Part shown: one piece after another, positions 1-8,621 of the stretch
Layout of the letters: each line of letters begins with the position of its first letter
How positions within the stretch are numbered: the first letter of the stretch is position 1
Source: a virus
IMG/VR virus record: IMGVR_UViG_3300033148_008077
Coordinates: 1 to 43,552 of that record
Length of the DNA: 43,552 nucleotides
Direction: 5' to 3' (one strand)
Translations under genes and position numbers: made by a program
The notes under the pieces: model-generated
What the model was told of the DNA's origin: nothing
Seen by the model: the letters and a program-made list of their open reading frames with translations, nothing else
Database searches by the model: none

Positions 1-192
1 ACTGCTCGCAAAAGTTGACTAGTTTTTCTCCTTTTTGGGCACCATTACAATTTGACATTAAATGAAAGAAATCTGAAAATTTTTTCTACAAAAATAATCA
101 TACCTTTAAAAAATGCTCATAAATTTTACAAAACAGTAAATACCTAGGACAATATTGTAATATTTACATTTCAAACTAGTGGGGGCACTAAT
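1..192. other. Left end, putative cos-proximal (cosB-like) region
   Basis: No credible ORF. It lies directly before the terminase small subunit gene, the place where lambda-type phages keep the terminase binding site. In lambda the small subunit gene also begins about 190 bases from the cos end, which fits the start at 193 here. Visible elements are two ACTAGT palindromes (19-24 and 174-179), short repeats of TTTACA, and a CAATATTG palindrome near 150. The role as cosB is inferred from position and terminase family only. Confidence 0.45.
52..80 (+). promoter_or_regulatory. Candidate sigma70-type promoter for the late operon
   Basis: A perfect TTGACA (52-57) is followed after 17 bases by GAAAAT (75-80), a weak -10 with 4 of 6 consensus bases. 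It would start a transcript about 100 bases before the terminase small subunit gene. Only the -35 element is strong, so this is tentative. Confidence 0.35.
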
Positions 193-765
193 TTGGCAAA
201 AGAGAAAATGCTCAGCATGACTGACTATGCCAAGTCAAAAGGAGTCAAGCTTGCTGATATTAAAAAAGCAATCAAAGATGAGATCATCCATGAGTCAGTA
301 TTTCTTGGAGGCAATGATAGAAAGCTTATCAAGGTAAATATTGCCAATCCTCTTTGGGATGAGCATTTTAAAAAAGATGAAGTAAATACCAAATTAGATT
401 TTCCAAAACATGCTCCAGGGAGAGGTCATAGAGAGGGCTCTGAAATGGTCAAAGGAGAGTCATCTCCCCTTTACTCACAGGCAAGAGCGTCAAAAGAGGT
501 CTTTGCTGCTAAGATGGCACAGATTAAATATGAGGAGATGGTTGGATCTTATGTAAAAGTTGAGGATATCAAAGAGGCAGCTCAAGATATTGGTAGAAAT
601 CTTAGAGATGCAATGCTCAATATCCCCAATAAGCTATCTCCTATCCTTGCAGCAGAGAGTGATCTTGATGCAATCAATAAACTTTTAACAGATGAAATTA
701 CCTCAGCTTTAGAAAATCTCTCAAGAGGAGATTATGATTTCTTAAATGACATCATGGAGGACTAG
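193..765 (+). CDS. Terminase small subunit (Nu1/DUF1441-like)
   Basis: Predicted DNA-recognition subunit of the packaging motor, which binds near cos and recruits the large subunit. The 190-residue product starts with a helix-turn-helix-like stretch (MTDYAKSKGVKLADIKKAIK, residues 9-28). It continues with the charged helical segment typical of this family (SPLYSQARASKEVFAAKMAQ, then KYEEMVGSYV), followed by a segment on initiation and processing of the type RNLRDAMLNIPNKL. The start taken is TTG at 193 because GGGGG at 181-185 lies eight bases upstream. ATG at 208 is an alternative that would remove five residues. The GpA-type large subunit two genes downstream supports the call. Confidence 0.8.
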   Translation: MAKEKMLSMTDYAKSKGVKLADIKKAIKDEIIHESVFLGGNDRKLIKVNIANPLWDEHFKKDEVNTKLDFPKHAPGRGHREGSEMVKGESSPLYSQARASKEVFAAKMAQIKYEEMVGSYVKVEDIKEAAQDIGRNLRDAMLNIPNKLSPILAAESDLDAINKLLTDEITSALENLSRGDYDFLNDIMED

Positions 766-1518
766 ATGTGCTTTCCAATTTATTTAGATGAAAATGAAGA
801 TCAACAAATAAAATTAATGCATGGTGACTGCTTAGACTTAATGAGAGAGATCCCTGATAGGTCAATCGATTTTGTTTTGACAGATCCTCCCTATGGTACA
901 ACAGCTTGCTCATGGGATAGCATTATCCCCTTTAGACCAATGTGGCAGCAACTTAAAAGAATAACAAAAGGGAGAGCTGCAATTGCCCTCTTTGGCTCTG
1001 AGCCATTTAGTAGTTATTTGAGACTGAGCAATATCAACAGTTTTAAATATGATTGGATTTGGAATAAGGTAAAACCATCAGGTCATTTAAATGCCAAAAT
1101 AATGCCTATGCAGCAATGTGAAGTGATAAGTATTTTTGGAAAAAACAAAGTTAAATATTACCCTCAAGGATTAGAGATTGGTGAGTTTAATAATAATCGG
1201 CCAAGTAGAGGATTAAAAGAAAATACTTATGGATCTCAAAATATAGATATAGGCATATCAGAGGCAAAAGGATATCCAAGGACATTAATTGAATTTAATA
1301 AGCCAAATGATCAAGAGCGTAAGCATCCAACTCAAAAACCAGTATCTCTTTTAGAATATCTCATCAAAACATATACCCTAGAAAATGAGATAGTCCTTGA
1401 TTTCACTATGGGATCAGGCAGCACAGGAGTTGCTTGTGAAAATCTTAATAGAAAATTCATAGGGATTGAGCAGGATGACAAATACTTTAAAATAGCTCAA
1501 GAAAGAATTGGAGAGTAA
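766..1518 (+). CDS. DNA methyltransferase, beta-class N6-adenine/N4-cytosine type
   Basis: Predicted AdoMet-dependent DNA methylase. The catalytic motif DPPY is at residues 40-43 (in LTDPPYGTTACSWD), and the AdoMet-binding motif lies near the C terminus (FTMGSGSTGVA, then a GIE motif). This order is that of beta-class amino-methyltransferases. HPTQKP before the AdoMet motif is also characteristic. At 250 residues it is full length for a solitary phage methylase. Its ATG abuts the TAG of the terminase small subunit gene, with GGAGG a few bases upstream, so it is translated with the packaging genes. No cognate restriction enzyme is seen. Target sequence and base (N6-A or N4-C) cannot be read from the sequence. 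Confidence 0.9.
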   Translation: MCFPIYLDENEDQQIKLMHGDCLDLMREIPDRSIDFVLTDPPYGTTACSWDSIIPFRPMWQQLKRITKGRAAIALFGSEPFSSYLRLSNINSFKYDWIWNKVKPSGHLNAKIMPMQQCEVISIFGKNKVKYYPQGLEIGEFNNNRPSRGLKENTYGSQNIDIGISEAKGYPRTLIEFNKPNDQERKHPTQKPVSLLEYLIKTYTLENEIVLDFTMGSGSTGVACENLNRKFIGIEQDDKYFKIAQERIGE

Positions 1519-3459
1519 ATGCTCCCCAATGCCAGAAATATCTTTGAAGATCATTTATTAAAAGCTCTTAGGCCAAAAAAAAGATTACTAGTATGGCAAT
1601 GGGCCGACAAATTTAGGATGCTCTCAACAAAAGACTCTGCTGAGCCAGGTCTTTATAAAACATCCAGAACTCCTTACCTGAGAGAAATAATGCAAGAACT
1701 CTCTAGTGAGTCAAGAGCAAGAGTTGTTGTCTTTAAAAAAGGGGCCCAGGTTGGAGCAACAACAATTGGCCTTAATTGGATTGGATATATAATTGACCAT
1801 GATCCTGGGATGACTATGGTTGTCTGGCCATCTCTCTCAGATGCAAAGAAAAACTCAAAGATAAGAATTGATCCATTAATTGAGGCAACTCCTAATCTTA
1901 GAAAGAAAATTTCCTCTGGAAATAATAGAGATGCTCGTAACACTGGAATGTATAAAGATTTTAATGGGGGAGCTGTCATTGTATCAGGTGCCAATAGTGC
2001 ATCCTCATTGAGATCTGTACCTGCAAAAAATTTATTCCTGGATGAGGTTGATGGATATCCTGATGATGTTGATGGAGAGGGAGATCCAATCGCTCTGGTA
2101 ATGGCAAGATCCAGGACCTTTTCAAAAAGAAAAGCTTTTCTAGTCTCTACTCCTACCTATAAAGGCAATTCAAAAATAGATAGTAAATTCAAAACATCTG
2201 ATCAAAGATTTTTTTATGTACCATGCCCTCATTGTGGTGAGCATCAAATATTGGGCCATGAAAATCCTGAAAGACCTTTGGAGGTTTTTGATTATTTGAA
2301 ATATGAGACAGAGCAGACTGATGAGGGAAAGGTTGTCATCTCAGCATCTTTCTTTTGTAAAAAATGTGGTGAGCAAATCCAGGAGCATCATAAGACAAAA
2401 ATGTTTAATCTTGGAAAATGGGTAAAGCATAATCCAAAAAGTGACATACCAGGATTTCATTTATCAGGGACCTACTCCCCTCTTGGTTGGTACTCATGGA
2501 GAGATCTCTGCCAGGATTATGAAGATGCTTTGAGATCTCAAAAGGTTGAGGATATGAAAGTCTTTATCAATACAGGCCTTGGAGAGGTCTATGAGGATAA
2601 AGGAGAGAGACCTGCTGAGGAAATGCTTTTTCAAAGAAGAGAGCAATATGAAATTGGCACTGTGCCAAGGGGCGTTGTTTTCTTGACATGTGCAGTTGAT
2701 ATCCAAGCTGACAGACTTGAGGCAGAGGTCCATGGATGGGGTAGGCAGAGAGAGAGATGGTCAGTTGATAGGTCTTTGATCATTGGAGATCCTGATAAAG
2801 AAGAGGTCTGGGATGACCTTGAGGAGTATATCACTCAGACTTTTCCTCATGTTGATGGATTTGATTTGCCTATTCAAATTACTTTAATTGACTCAGGTTT
2901 TAAGGCCCATAGAGCTTATTCTTTTTGTAGAAAATTTGATCCAAGGAGAGTGATGCCAATAAAAGGGGTGTCTAACTCTGTGCAAATGGTCAATAGACCA
3001 AAGGCAGTTGATATAAAAGAAAATGGAAAAGTTGTAAAAAGAAATGGAATAAAATTATGGACTATAGGTGTCAATCTTATCAAGGCAGAGGTCTATGGAG
3101 ATCTGAAAAAAGAGGCCCCCATGGATATCTTGGAGGGATTTCCTCCTGGCTTTATTCATTTTCCTCAATATGAAAAAGAATATTTCTTGCAGCTCACAGC
3201 AGAGGAGAGGATGGTCTCCAAAGATAAGAAAGGATACACCACAATTGAATGGCATAAAAAAAGAGATCGAAATGAGACCTTAGATTTATATGTTTACAAT
3301 AGAGCAGCAGCGTCAATTTATGGGATAGATAGATTTAAAGATGAAAATTGGAAAAAACTAGAGAAAAATATAATGGTTGTAAAAAAACTAGAAAAGCTTG
3401 AAAATAGAGTTATTGAGAAAAACAAAAAAAAGAAAAGATCTAAATCAGGATACTGGTAA
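1519..3459 (+). CDS. Terminase large subunit (lambda GpA family)
   Basis: Predicted ATPase/nuclease that cuts concatemers at cos and drives DNA into the prohead. The N-terminal ATPase has a deviant Walker A (KKGAQVGATT, residues 73-82) and a Walker B-like acidic segment (NLFLDEVDGYP). A central zinc-ribbon-like insertion has CPHCGEH and CKKCGEQ. The C-terminal nuclease region begins near LTCAVDIQADRLEAEVHGWG and includes LIDSGFKAHRAYSFC. The C terminus is very basic (KNKKKKRSKSG). At 646 residues it matches GpA proteins (lambda gpA is 641). ATG 1519 follows directly on the methylase stop. GpA relatives normally act at cos sites, which supports reading the window ends as cos. Confidence 0.95.
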   Translation: MLPNARNIFEDHLLKALRPKKRLLVWQWADKFRMLSTKDSAEPGLYKTSRTPYLREIMQELSSESRARVVVFKKGAQVGATTIGLNWIGYIIDHDPGMTMVVWPSLSDAKKNSKIRIDPLIEATPNLRKKISSGNNRDARNTGMYKDFNGGAVIVSGANSASSLRSVPAKNLFLDEVDGYPDDVDGEGDPIALVMARSRTFSKRKAFLVSTPTYKGNSKIDSKFKTSDQRFFYVPCPHCGEHQILGHENPERPLEVFDYLKYETEQTDEGKVVISASFFCKKCGEQIQEHHKTKMFNLGKWVKHNPKSDIPGFHLSGTYSPLGWYSWRDLCQDYEDALRSQKVEDMKVFINTGLGEVYEDKGERPAEEMLFQRREQYEIGTVPRGVVFLTCAVDIQADRLEAEVHGWGRQRERWSVDRSLIIGDPDKEEVWDDLEEYITQTFPHVDGFDLPIQITLIDSGFKAHRAYSFCRKFDPRRVMPIKGVSNSVQMVNRPKAVDIKENGKVVKRNGIKLWTIGVNLIKAEVYGDLKKEAPMDILEGFPPGFIHFPQYEKEYFLQLTAEERMVSKDKKGYTTIEWHKKRDRNETLDLYVYNRAAASIYGIDRFKDENWKKLEKNIMVVKKLEKLENRVIEKNKKKKRSKSGYW

Positions 3460-3702
3460 ATGGTAGCAAATTACACAAGCGGTTTTACTATTGAAAGGCT
3501 TGAGGCACTTGAAGAGGCAATTGCAGATGGTGCTCTTAAAGTTAAATACTCGGATAAAGAGGTTGAGTATAGATCCCTCAAAGATATGATGAAGATCAGA
3601 GATACCATGAGAAAAGCACTTGGCATTGACAGTTGCTCTGCAGGTGGTGGTCTTTTTGGTGGTAAGAGACTCAAGATGGAGCACTCCAAGGGGCTTGATT
3701 AA
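3460..3702 (+). CDS. Head-to-tail joining protein gpW
   Basis: Small connector protein that in lambda binds under the portal after packaging and prepares the head for tail joining. The 80-residue sequence has the gpW signature: a helix with ERLEALEEAIADGALKV, a short beta hairpin (YSDKEVEYRSLKDM) and a second helix (MMKIRDTMRKALG). It lies between the large terminase and portal genes, as in lambda. Its stop overlaps the portal ATG by one base (TAATG). Confidence 0.9.
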   Translation: MVANYTSGFTIERLEALEEAIADGALKVKYSDKEVEYRSLKDMMKIRDTMRKALGIDSCSAGGGLFGGKRLKMEHSKGLD

Positions 3703-5132
3703 TGAATTTCTTTTCTAACTTATTCAGAAATAAAAAAACAAAAAAAAGAAAATATGAGGGAGCGTCAAAGAGCAGCAGGACATCGGGATGGACTACAGGC
3801 TCAGGGGATGCAAATGCATCTATCTCAAGTGGTCTCATTACCCTCAGAGAGAGATCTAGGGACCTAAGACGTAATAATCCTCATGCTAAGAAAGCAATTG
3901 AGTTGATTACTAATAACGTGGTTGGTAAAGGTATCATTACTCAATTTGATAATGAGCCAATTGATGACCTCTGGAAAGATTGGGCATCAAGTCAGCATTG
4001 TGATTATGATGGGATGAATAATCTCATGGGACTTCAAAGACTTGCTATGGATGCAGTTGTTGAGTCAGGTGAGGTCCTAATAAGAAAAAGAATTGTAATA
4101 GGACTGACTATCCCTTTACAGTATCAGGTATTAGAGGCAGATTTTCTTGACTCCTCATTACTTAATACTAACTCAAGTCAAAAAAATAATCGAATTGTAC
4201 AGGGAGTTGAATTTGACTCCAATGGTAAAAGAGTGGGTTATCATATCCATGAGACACATCCTGGCAGCATAGACATATCCATTTCTGGACTTCAATCAAA
4301 TTTTGTACCTGCCTCAGAAATAATCCATTTATACCGAATTGATCGGCCAGGTCAAGTAAGAGGTGTACCTTGGTCAGCTCCTGTAATGATGAGATTAAAA
4401 GATCTTGATGATTTTGAAGATGCACAATTAATGAGACAAAAAGTTGCAGCTTGTTTTACAGCTTTTGTACATGACATCTCAGCAGATGTTGAGTGTGATG
4501 ATACCTCAGAGGATCTTGCTGAAAAGATAGAGCCTGCTTTGATTGAGCATTTACCTCCTGGTAAAACAATTACTTTTGCAGATCCTCCATCAGTACAAAA
4601 CTACAAAGAATTTACTTCATCTCAATTAAGAGGGATTGCCTCAGGATATGGCACTACTTATGAGGGACTCACAGGAGATCTCTCTGAGACAAATTTTTCC
4701 TCTGCAAGAATGGGATGGATTGAGTCAGGTAGAAATTATGATGCATGGAGAGAGCATATTATAATAGCAAGGATGCTCAATATTATAGTTAGTGACTTTA
4801 AAGAGGTCCTTTCTATCTCAAGAGGCATAGATGCCTTATCAGTTAAAGCAACTCATATCCCTCCAAGGAGAGAGATGATTGATCCAACTAAAGAGATACC
4901 TGCAATGATTGAGTCAATCAGAGGTGGTCTTGAGTCAAGGTCAAGTGTCATTACTTCAATGGGTAGAGACTCAAATGAAGTTATTGAGAAGATTGCAAAA
5001 GATAATGAGAAAGCAGATGCACTTGGATTATTACTTGATAGTGATCCAAGGTTTTTAACAAAAAATGGAAAACTTCAAGATACATCAAGTGAAAATGGAG
5101 AGGAAAATAATGAAGAAAATCAAGATACCTAA
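3702..5132 (+). CDS. Portal protein (lambda gpB family)
   Basis: Forms the dodecameric ring at one head vertex through which DNA passes. The 476-residue product has a basic N terminus, then family segments such as RERSRDLRRNNPHAKKAIEL, GLQRLAMDAVVESGEVL, DRPGQVRGVPWSAPVMMRLKD and YEGLTGDLSETNFSSARMG. It is translationally coupled to gpW. Its last 23 bases overlap the start of the protease/capsid gene. Confidence 0.94.
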   Translation: MNFFSNLFRNKKTKKRKYEGASKSSRTSGWTTGSGDANASISSGLITLRERSRDLRRNNPHAKKAIELITNNVVGKGIITQFDNEPIDDLWKDWASSQHCDYDGMNNLMGLQRLAMDAVVESGEVLIRKRIVIGLTIPLQYQVLEADFLDSSLLNTNSSQKNNRIVQGVEFDSNGKRVGYHIHETHPGSIDISISGLQSNFVPASEIIHLYRIDRPGQVRGVPWSAPVMMRLKDLDDFEDAQLMRQKVAACFTAFVHDISADVECDDTSEDLAEKIEPALIEHLPPGKTITFADPPSVQNYKEFTSSQLRGIASGYGTTYEGLTGDLSETNFSSARMGWIESGRNYDAWREHIIIARMLNIIVSDFKEVLSISRGIDALSVKATHIPPRREMIDPTKEIPAMIESIRGGLESRSSVITSMGRDSNEVIEKIAKDNEKADALGLLLDSDPRFLTKNGKLQDTSSENGEENNEENQDT

Positions 5133-7122
5133 AGGCCTGGTAAGGGCATCATTTCAGTCTGAGACTTTTAATGAAGAGCAAAGGACAGTTGAGCTTGTAT
5201 GGTCAACAGGTGGTCAAGTTAAAAGATACTCATGGATGAATGGAGAGTATATTGAAGAGCTCTCAATGAAAAAAGCAGATATTAATCTTGATAGATTAAA
5301 TGCAGGTGCTCCTCTGTTAAATAATCATCAAAGATACTCTCTTGAGGACTCAATTGGTGTTGTTGAAAAAGCATGGATCAAAGATAAAAAAGGTCATGCC
5401 CTTGTTAGATTTTCCAGTAGAGAAGAGATCCAGGGGATAGTTAAAGATGTACAAGAAAAAATTATAAGAAATGTATCAGTAGGATATAGAGTCCATAAGT
5501 TTGAGGACGTGACCAAAAAAGGTGATGAGATCCCAACTTATCGGGCAGTTGATTGGGAGCCAATGGAAATATCTTTGGTAAATATTCCTGCAGATGCAGC
5601 ATCTCAAGTAAGATCTGAAAAAGAAGAGGACCATTTTGAAATAGAAATTATAGAAAATAAGGAGCGTGAAATGCCAAAAGCTATTAAAGACATGAAAGAG
5701 AAAAAAGAGTTGATAGACTCGAATGAGCCTACCGATGTTATTAAGACAAAGAGTGATGACTCAAATAATGAGCCGACTCCTGAGCCTGCAGCAGTGGAGC
5801 CAAAAGAAGAGCCAAAGAGATCAGAGCCTGAGAAAAAAACTCCTGAGGTAAATGCTGATGAAGTTAGAGAGCTTGAAAAAACTAGAGGCATTGAGATCCG
5901 AAAAGCTTGTAAAACTGCTAAGCTTGACCCCTCTTTTGCTGAAAGTTTAATTGAAAAAAATGTAAACATTGAAGATGCAAGATCAGCAGTCATTGATGAG
6001 ATGGCAAAACGAGATGCAAAAACAAAAACTAATAACATTATTGTCGGAGGTAATGACGTGGACCAAAGAACACTGAGACTAGAGGCCGCTGCCAACTCGA
6101 TCATGCACAGAGCGACTGGTGGTAAAACTGAATTAATTGAGGGTGCAAAAGAGTATCGTGGAATGAGTCTTTTAAGACTTGCTGAGGAAATCCTTACTGC
6201 AAAAGGTGACAAGGTTAGAGGCCTTACATCAAATGAAATTGCAGAGAGAGCTCTTCATCATACATCAGACTTTATTGAGATCCTTGCAAATGTTGCAGGT
6301 AAATCTCTAAGAGCAGGATATGATGATCAACCACAGTCTTATGGATCTTTTACTAGAGAAGTCACTGTAAATGATTTTAAAGAAATTTCTCGTACACAAT
6401 TAGGAGATGCCCCTGCTCTTGAGAAAGTAAATGAGGATGGAGAATATAAGCATGGATCAATGAGTGAAGCTGCTGAGAAATACAGCATTGCAACTTATGG
6501 TAAGATTGTTGGTATTACAAGACAGACTCTTGTAAATGATGATCTTGATGCTTTCAGTAGATTACCAGAAATGTTTGGCCGTAGGTCTCGAGATCTTGAG
6601 TCAGATCTTATTTATAAAGAGATTACTTCAAATCCAGTAATGGCAGATGGAAAAACTCTTTTCCATGCTGATCATGGCAACTTGGCAGGTGCAGGTGCTG
6701 TGGTTGGCGTGACAACTATTGGTGCAGCTCGATTGGCCATGAGACTTCAAAAAGGTCTTAGTGATCGGCTTATCAAGATTACTCCAAAGAATATTTTAAT
6801 TCCTGTTGCTCTTGAGACAAGTGTTGAACAATTTTTAGGTCAAATAGTACCTAGTGTAAATGGTGAGGTAAATCCATTTACAGGCAAGCTTGGCATGATC
6901 CCTGAGGCATTGCTTGATGCAGACTCTGCAACAGCATGGTACTTGCTTGCAGTTAAAGGACAGATTGACATGATTGAGCTTGCACGTCTTGCAGGTCAAA
7001 GTGGTCCGACTCTTAGCTCTAAAGCAGGATTTGAGGTTGATGGTGTTAAATTTAAGATCTCTTATGATATCGGTGCAAAGGTTATTGATCATAGAGGCTT
7101 TTATAAAAATGTTGGTGCATAG
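5110..7122 (+). CDS. Prohead protease / major capsid protein fusion
   Basis: A single 670-residue polypeptide carrying head maturation protease and shell protein. Residues 1-170 resemble the HK97-type prohead serine protease: LLNNHQR holds a candidate catalytic His (73) and RNVSVGYRV a candidate Ser (123). About 170-310 is a charged, proline- and glutamate-rich, partly helical stretch that could act as scaffold (EPTPEPAAVEPKEEPK, then coiled-coil-like sequence). From about 316 it resembles the Mu gpT-type major head subunit (FTREVTVNDFKEISRTQLGD, GITRQTLVNDDLDAF, LFHADHGNLAG). The start is ATG 5110 because GGAGAGG lies just upstream; an ATG at 5065 lacks this. Autocleavage presumably releases the shell protein. 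Confidence 0.92.
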   Translation: MKKIKIPKGLVRASFQSETFNEEQRTVELVWSTGGQVKRYSWMNGEYIEELSMKKADINLDRLNAGAPLLNNHQRYSLEDSIGVVEKAWIKDKKGHALVRFSSREEIQGIVKDVQEKIIRNVSVGYRVHKFEDVTKKGDEIPTYRAVDWEPMEISLVNIPADAASQVRSEKEEDHFEIEIIENKEREMPKAIKDMKEKKELIDSNEPTDVIKTKSDDSNNEPTPEPAAVEPKEEPKRSEPEKKTPEVNADEVRELEKTRGIEIRKACKTAKLDPSFAESLIEKNVNIEDARSAVIDEMAKRDAKTKTNNIIVGGNDVDQRTLRLEAAANSIMHRATGGKTELIEGAKEYRGMSLLRLAEEILTAKGDKVRGLTSNEIAERALHHTSDFIEILANVAGKSLRAGYDDQPQSYGSFTREVTVNDFKEISRTQLGDAPALEKVNEDGEYKHGSMSEAAEKYSIATYGKIVGITRQTLVNDDLDAFSRLPEMFGRRSRDLESDLIYKEITSNPVMADGKTLFHADHGNLAGAGAVVGVTTIGAARLAMRLQKGLSDRLIKITPKNILIPVALETSVEQFLGQIVPSVNGEVNPFTGKLGMIPEALLDADSATAWYLLAVKGQIDMIELARLAGQSGPTLSSKAGFEVDGVKFKISYDIGAKVIDHRGFYKNVGA

Positions 7123-7156
7123 AGTTAAAGTAATTAATTAATGATAGGAGTATTAG

Positions 7157-7495
7157 ATGAAAAATTTTATTCAGTCAGGTCAGAAAATGACTTTCATTGC
7201 TGCTGCAGACGTTGAGTCAGGTGAGCCAGTAGTAATTGGTGATTTTACAGGTATCTCTAGTGGTAAATATGCCACAGGAGAAGAGGGAGAAATGCAGTTG
7301 ACAGGTGTTTATGAACTTGCAAAAGAGGCAGCTCTTGCAATAGCTCATGGTGATGTTGTCTATTGGGATGGATCAGCAAAAGAAGTTGATAAGACAAATA
7401 CAAATGATGCCCTTGGAGTTGCTTTCAAAGCTGCTGCAGGTGCAGATACAAGCGTAATTGTCTTAATGAAAGGTGGCTCTGCTGCTTTTAATTAG
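7157..7495 (+). CDS. DUF2190 capsid cement/decoration protein
   Basis: Predicted head-stabilising protein that binds the outside of the expanded shell. The 112-residue sequence has the family pattern: MKNFIQSGQKMTFIAAADVE, SGEPVVIGD, GEEGEMQLTGVYELAK, HGDVVYWDGSAKEV and ALGVAFKAAAGADTSVIVLM. It has a good ribosome binding site (taggag, 7146-7151) and is followed by a strong terminator, as expected for a product needed in hundreds of copies. Confidence 0.88.
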   Translation: MKNFIQSGQKMTFIAAADVESGEPVVIGDFTGISSGKYATGEEGEMQLTGVYELAKEAALAIAHGDVVYWDGSAKEVDKTNTNDALGVAFKAAAGADTSVIVLMKGGSAAFN

Positions 7496-7514
7496 TAGAA
7501 AAAATTAAGGCCAT

Positions 7515-7547
7515 TGGAGGGGAGCCTTTAATCCCCTCCATTTTTTT
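7515..7547 (+). terminator. Rho-independent terminator after the cement gene
   Basis: A 9-bp perfect stem (TGGAGGGGA at 7515-7523, TCCCCTCCA at 7532-7540) with an 8-base loop is followed by seven T. It separates the head genes from the connector and tail genes and probably allows partial read-through. Confidence 0.88.
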
Positions 7548-7556
7548 GGAGCTTAT

Positions 7557-7922
7557 GTGCCAATTGATTTTAGAGATAGAGTAAATAGAGTCTTAAATCT
7601 CTCCAAAAAAGAATTTGGTGAGGACTGTACTCTCTATCCTGAGAAAGGTGGTACACATAAGATAAGAGGTATCTTTGACAATGAGTATGAGGCAATTGAT
7701 CCTGATACAGAGCAAGTCATAAGTGCAAATCAACCTGTACTCGGAGTAAATCTTTTTGATTTTTCTTTTGAGATAATGGTTGGTGATAAAATAAAAATAA
7801 GAAATCTCTTGTATAAAATTTACGACAAGAGAGAGGATGGGCAAGGTGGTGCATCCTTAATTTTACACAGATGTGATCATGGACAGAAAGTATTTAAGAA
7901 AAAAGGTGATAGAAGTTCTTAA
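7557..7922 (+). CDS. Head-tail attachment protein (lambda FII-like)
   Basis: Predicted head-completion protein closing the connector and providing the tail docking surface. The 121-residue product has the FII-type beta-barrel pattern (TLYPEKGGTHKIRGIFDNEYEAID, then GVNLFDFSFEIMVGDKIKI and LYKIYDKREDGQGGASLIL). GTG at 7557 is the likely start, with GGAG at 7548-7551. The ATG two bases earlier is in another frame and closes quickly. It overlaps the next gene by 44 bases. Confidence 0.75.
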   Translation: MPIDFRDRVNRVLNLSKKEFGEDCTLYPEKGGTHKIRGIFDNEYEAIDPDTEQVISANQPVLGVNLFDFSFEIMVGDKIKIRNLLYKIYDKREDGQGGASLILHRCDHGQKVFKKKGDRSS

Positions 7923-8403
7923 GGCCAAGAAAATTTCTGGCATTAATCAGGACGTTTATCCAAATAGATCAGTACCAACAGATGTGCATAATCTGCCCAT
8001 TGCATTGGTCTATACCAAAAATTTGACCTCAACTAGATTTGATGAGGCCCCTAAGAGATATTTTAAAGAGCTCCAAGTAATTATTGAAGTGGTGACAGTG
8101 CATGATGATGACTGTCAATTATCAGATGAGCTTGATGACCTTTCCCTTGCTATTGAGGATGCACTTGAGGACTCAGTTGAGCTTGAGGAATGTGTTGAAT
8201 ATATAAATTTGAATAATGTTATTTATGACACTGAGAGTGATGGCCAGAGTCCTGTGGGCTCTGTGAAAATTGGATATTCAATTGGCTTTGTAACAGAGCC
8301 AAGAATAGATAAAATTTATCCAGACTTTAAGCAAATTAATACTACTTGGCAGGCCAATGGAAATACAGATGGTGATGCTCAAGATCAGATAGATATGACA
8401 TAG
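7879..8403 (+). CDS. Tail terminator/completion protein (gpU-like)
   Basis: Likely caps the head-proximal end of the tail tube. The product (174 residues from ATG 7879) begins with a helix (YLRKKVIEVLKAKK) followed by alternating strands: LPIALVYTKNLTSTRFDEAP, LQVIIEVVTVHD, LSLAIEDALE, then a long strand region. This pattern is shared with lambda gpU/HK97 gp10-type terminators. GTG 7873 is an alternative start two codons earlier. The place between FII-like and sheath genes fits. Similarity is by pattern rather than strong motif. Confidence 0.6.
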   Translation: MDRKYLRKKVIEVLKAKKISGINQDVYPNRSVPTDVHNLPIALVYTKNLTSTRFDEAPKRYFKELQVIIEVVTVHDDDCQLSDELDDLSLAIEDALEDSVELEECVEYINLNNVIYDTESDGQSPVGSVKIGYSIGFVTEPRIDKIYPDFKQINTTWQANGNTDGDAQDQIDMT

Positions 8404-8411
8404 GAGATTAT

Positions 8412-8621
8412 ATGCAAAAATTTCTAGTACCAAAGAAAGGAGTTAAAGTCCCTTTCCCTCTGAGCAGAAAATTTCTTAAAGAGTCTGGCCAATTAGTTGA
8501 GATGTCCTCCTATTGGATTAGACGTATTAAAGATGGTGATGTCCTTGAGGGAGAAATTAAAAAAGAAAATCCAGTAATGAAAAAGAAAAAAATATCAAAA
8601 AAAATGGAGGATAAAAAATGA
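8412..8621 (+). CDS. DUF2635 family small tail-operon protein (Mu gp38-like)
   Basis: 69 residues with the family signature VKVPFPLSRKFLKESG and SSYWIRRIKDGDV, ending in a very basic tail (MKKKKISKKMEDKK). In Mu-like phages this gene sits just before the sheath gene, as here; its role is unknown. Its stop overlaps the sheath ATG (ATGA). Confidence 0.82.
   Translation: MQKFLVPKKGVKVPFPLSRKFLKESGQLVEMSSYWIRRIKDGDVLEGEIKKENPVMKKKKISKKMEDKK

Noticed and set aside
5604-6212. 202-residue open frame on the minus strand
   Set aside because: Lies wholly inside the protease/capsid fusion gene; composition (Ser/Phe/Leu-rich) is the usual antisense of a charged linker, and no binding site is seen.
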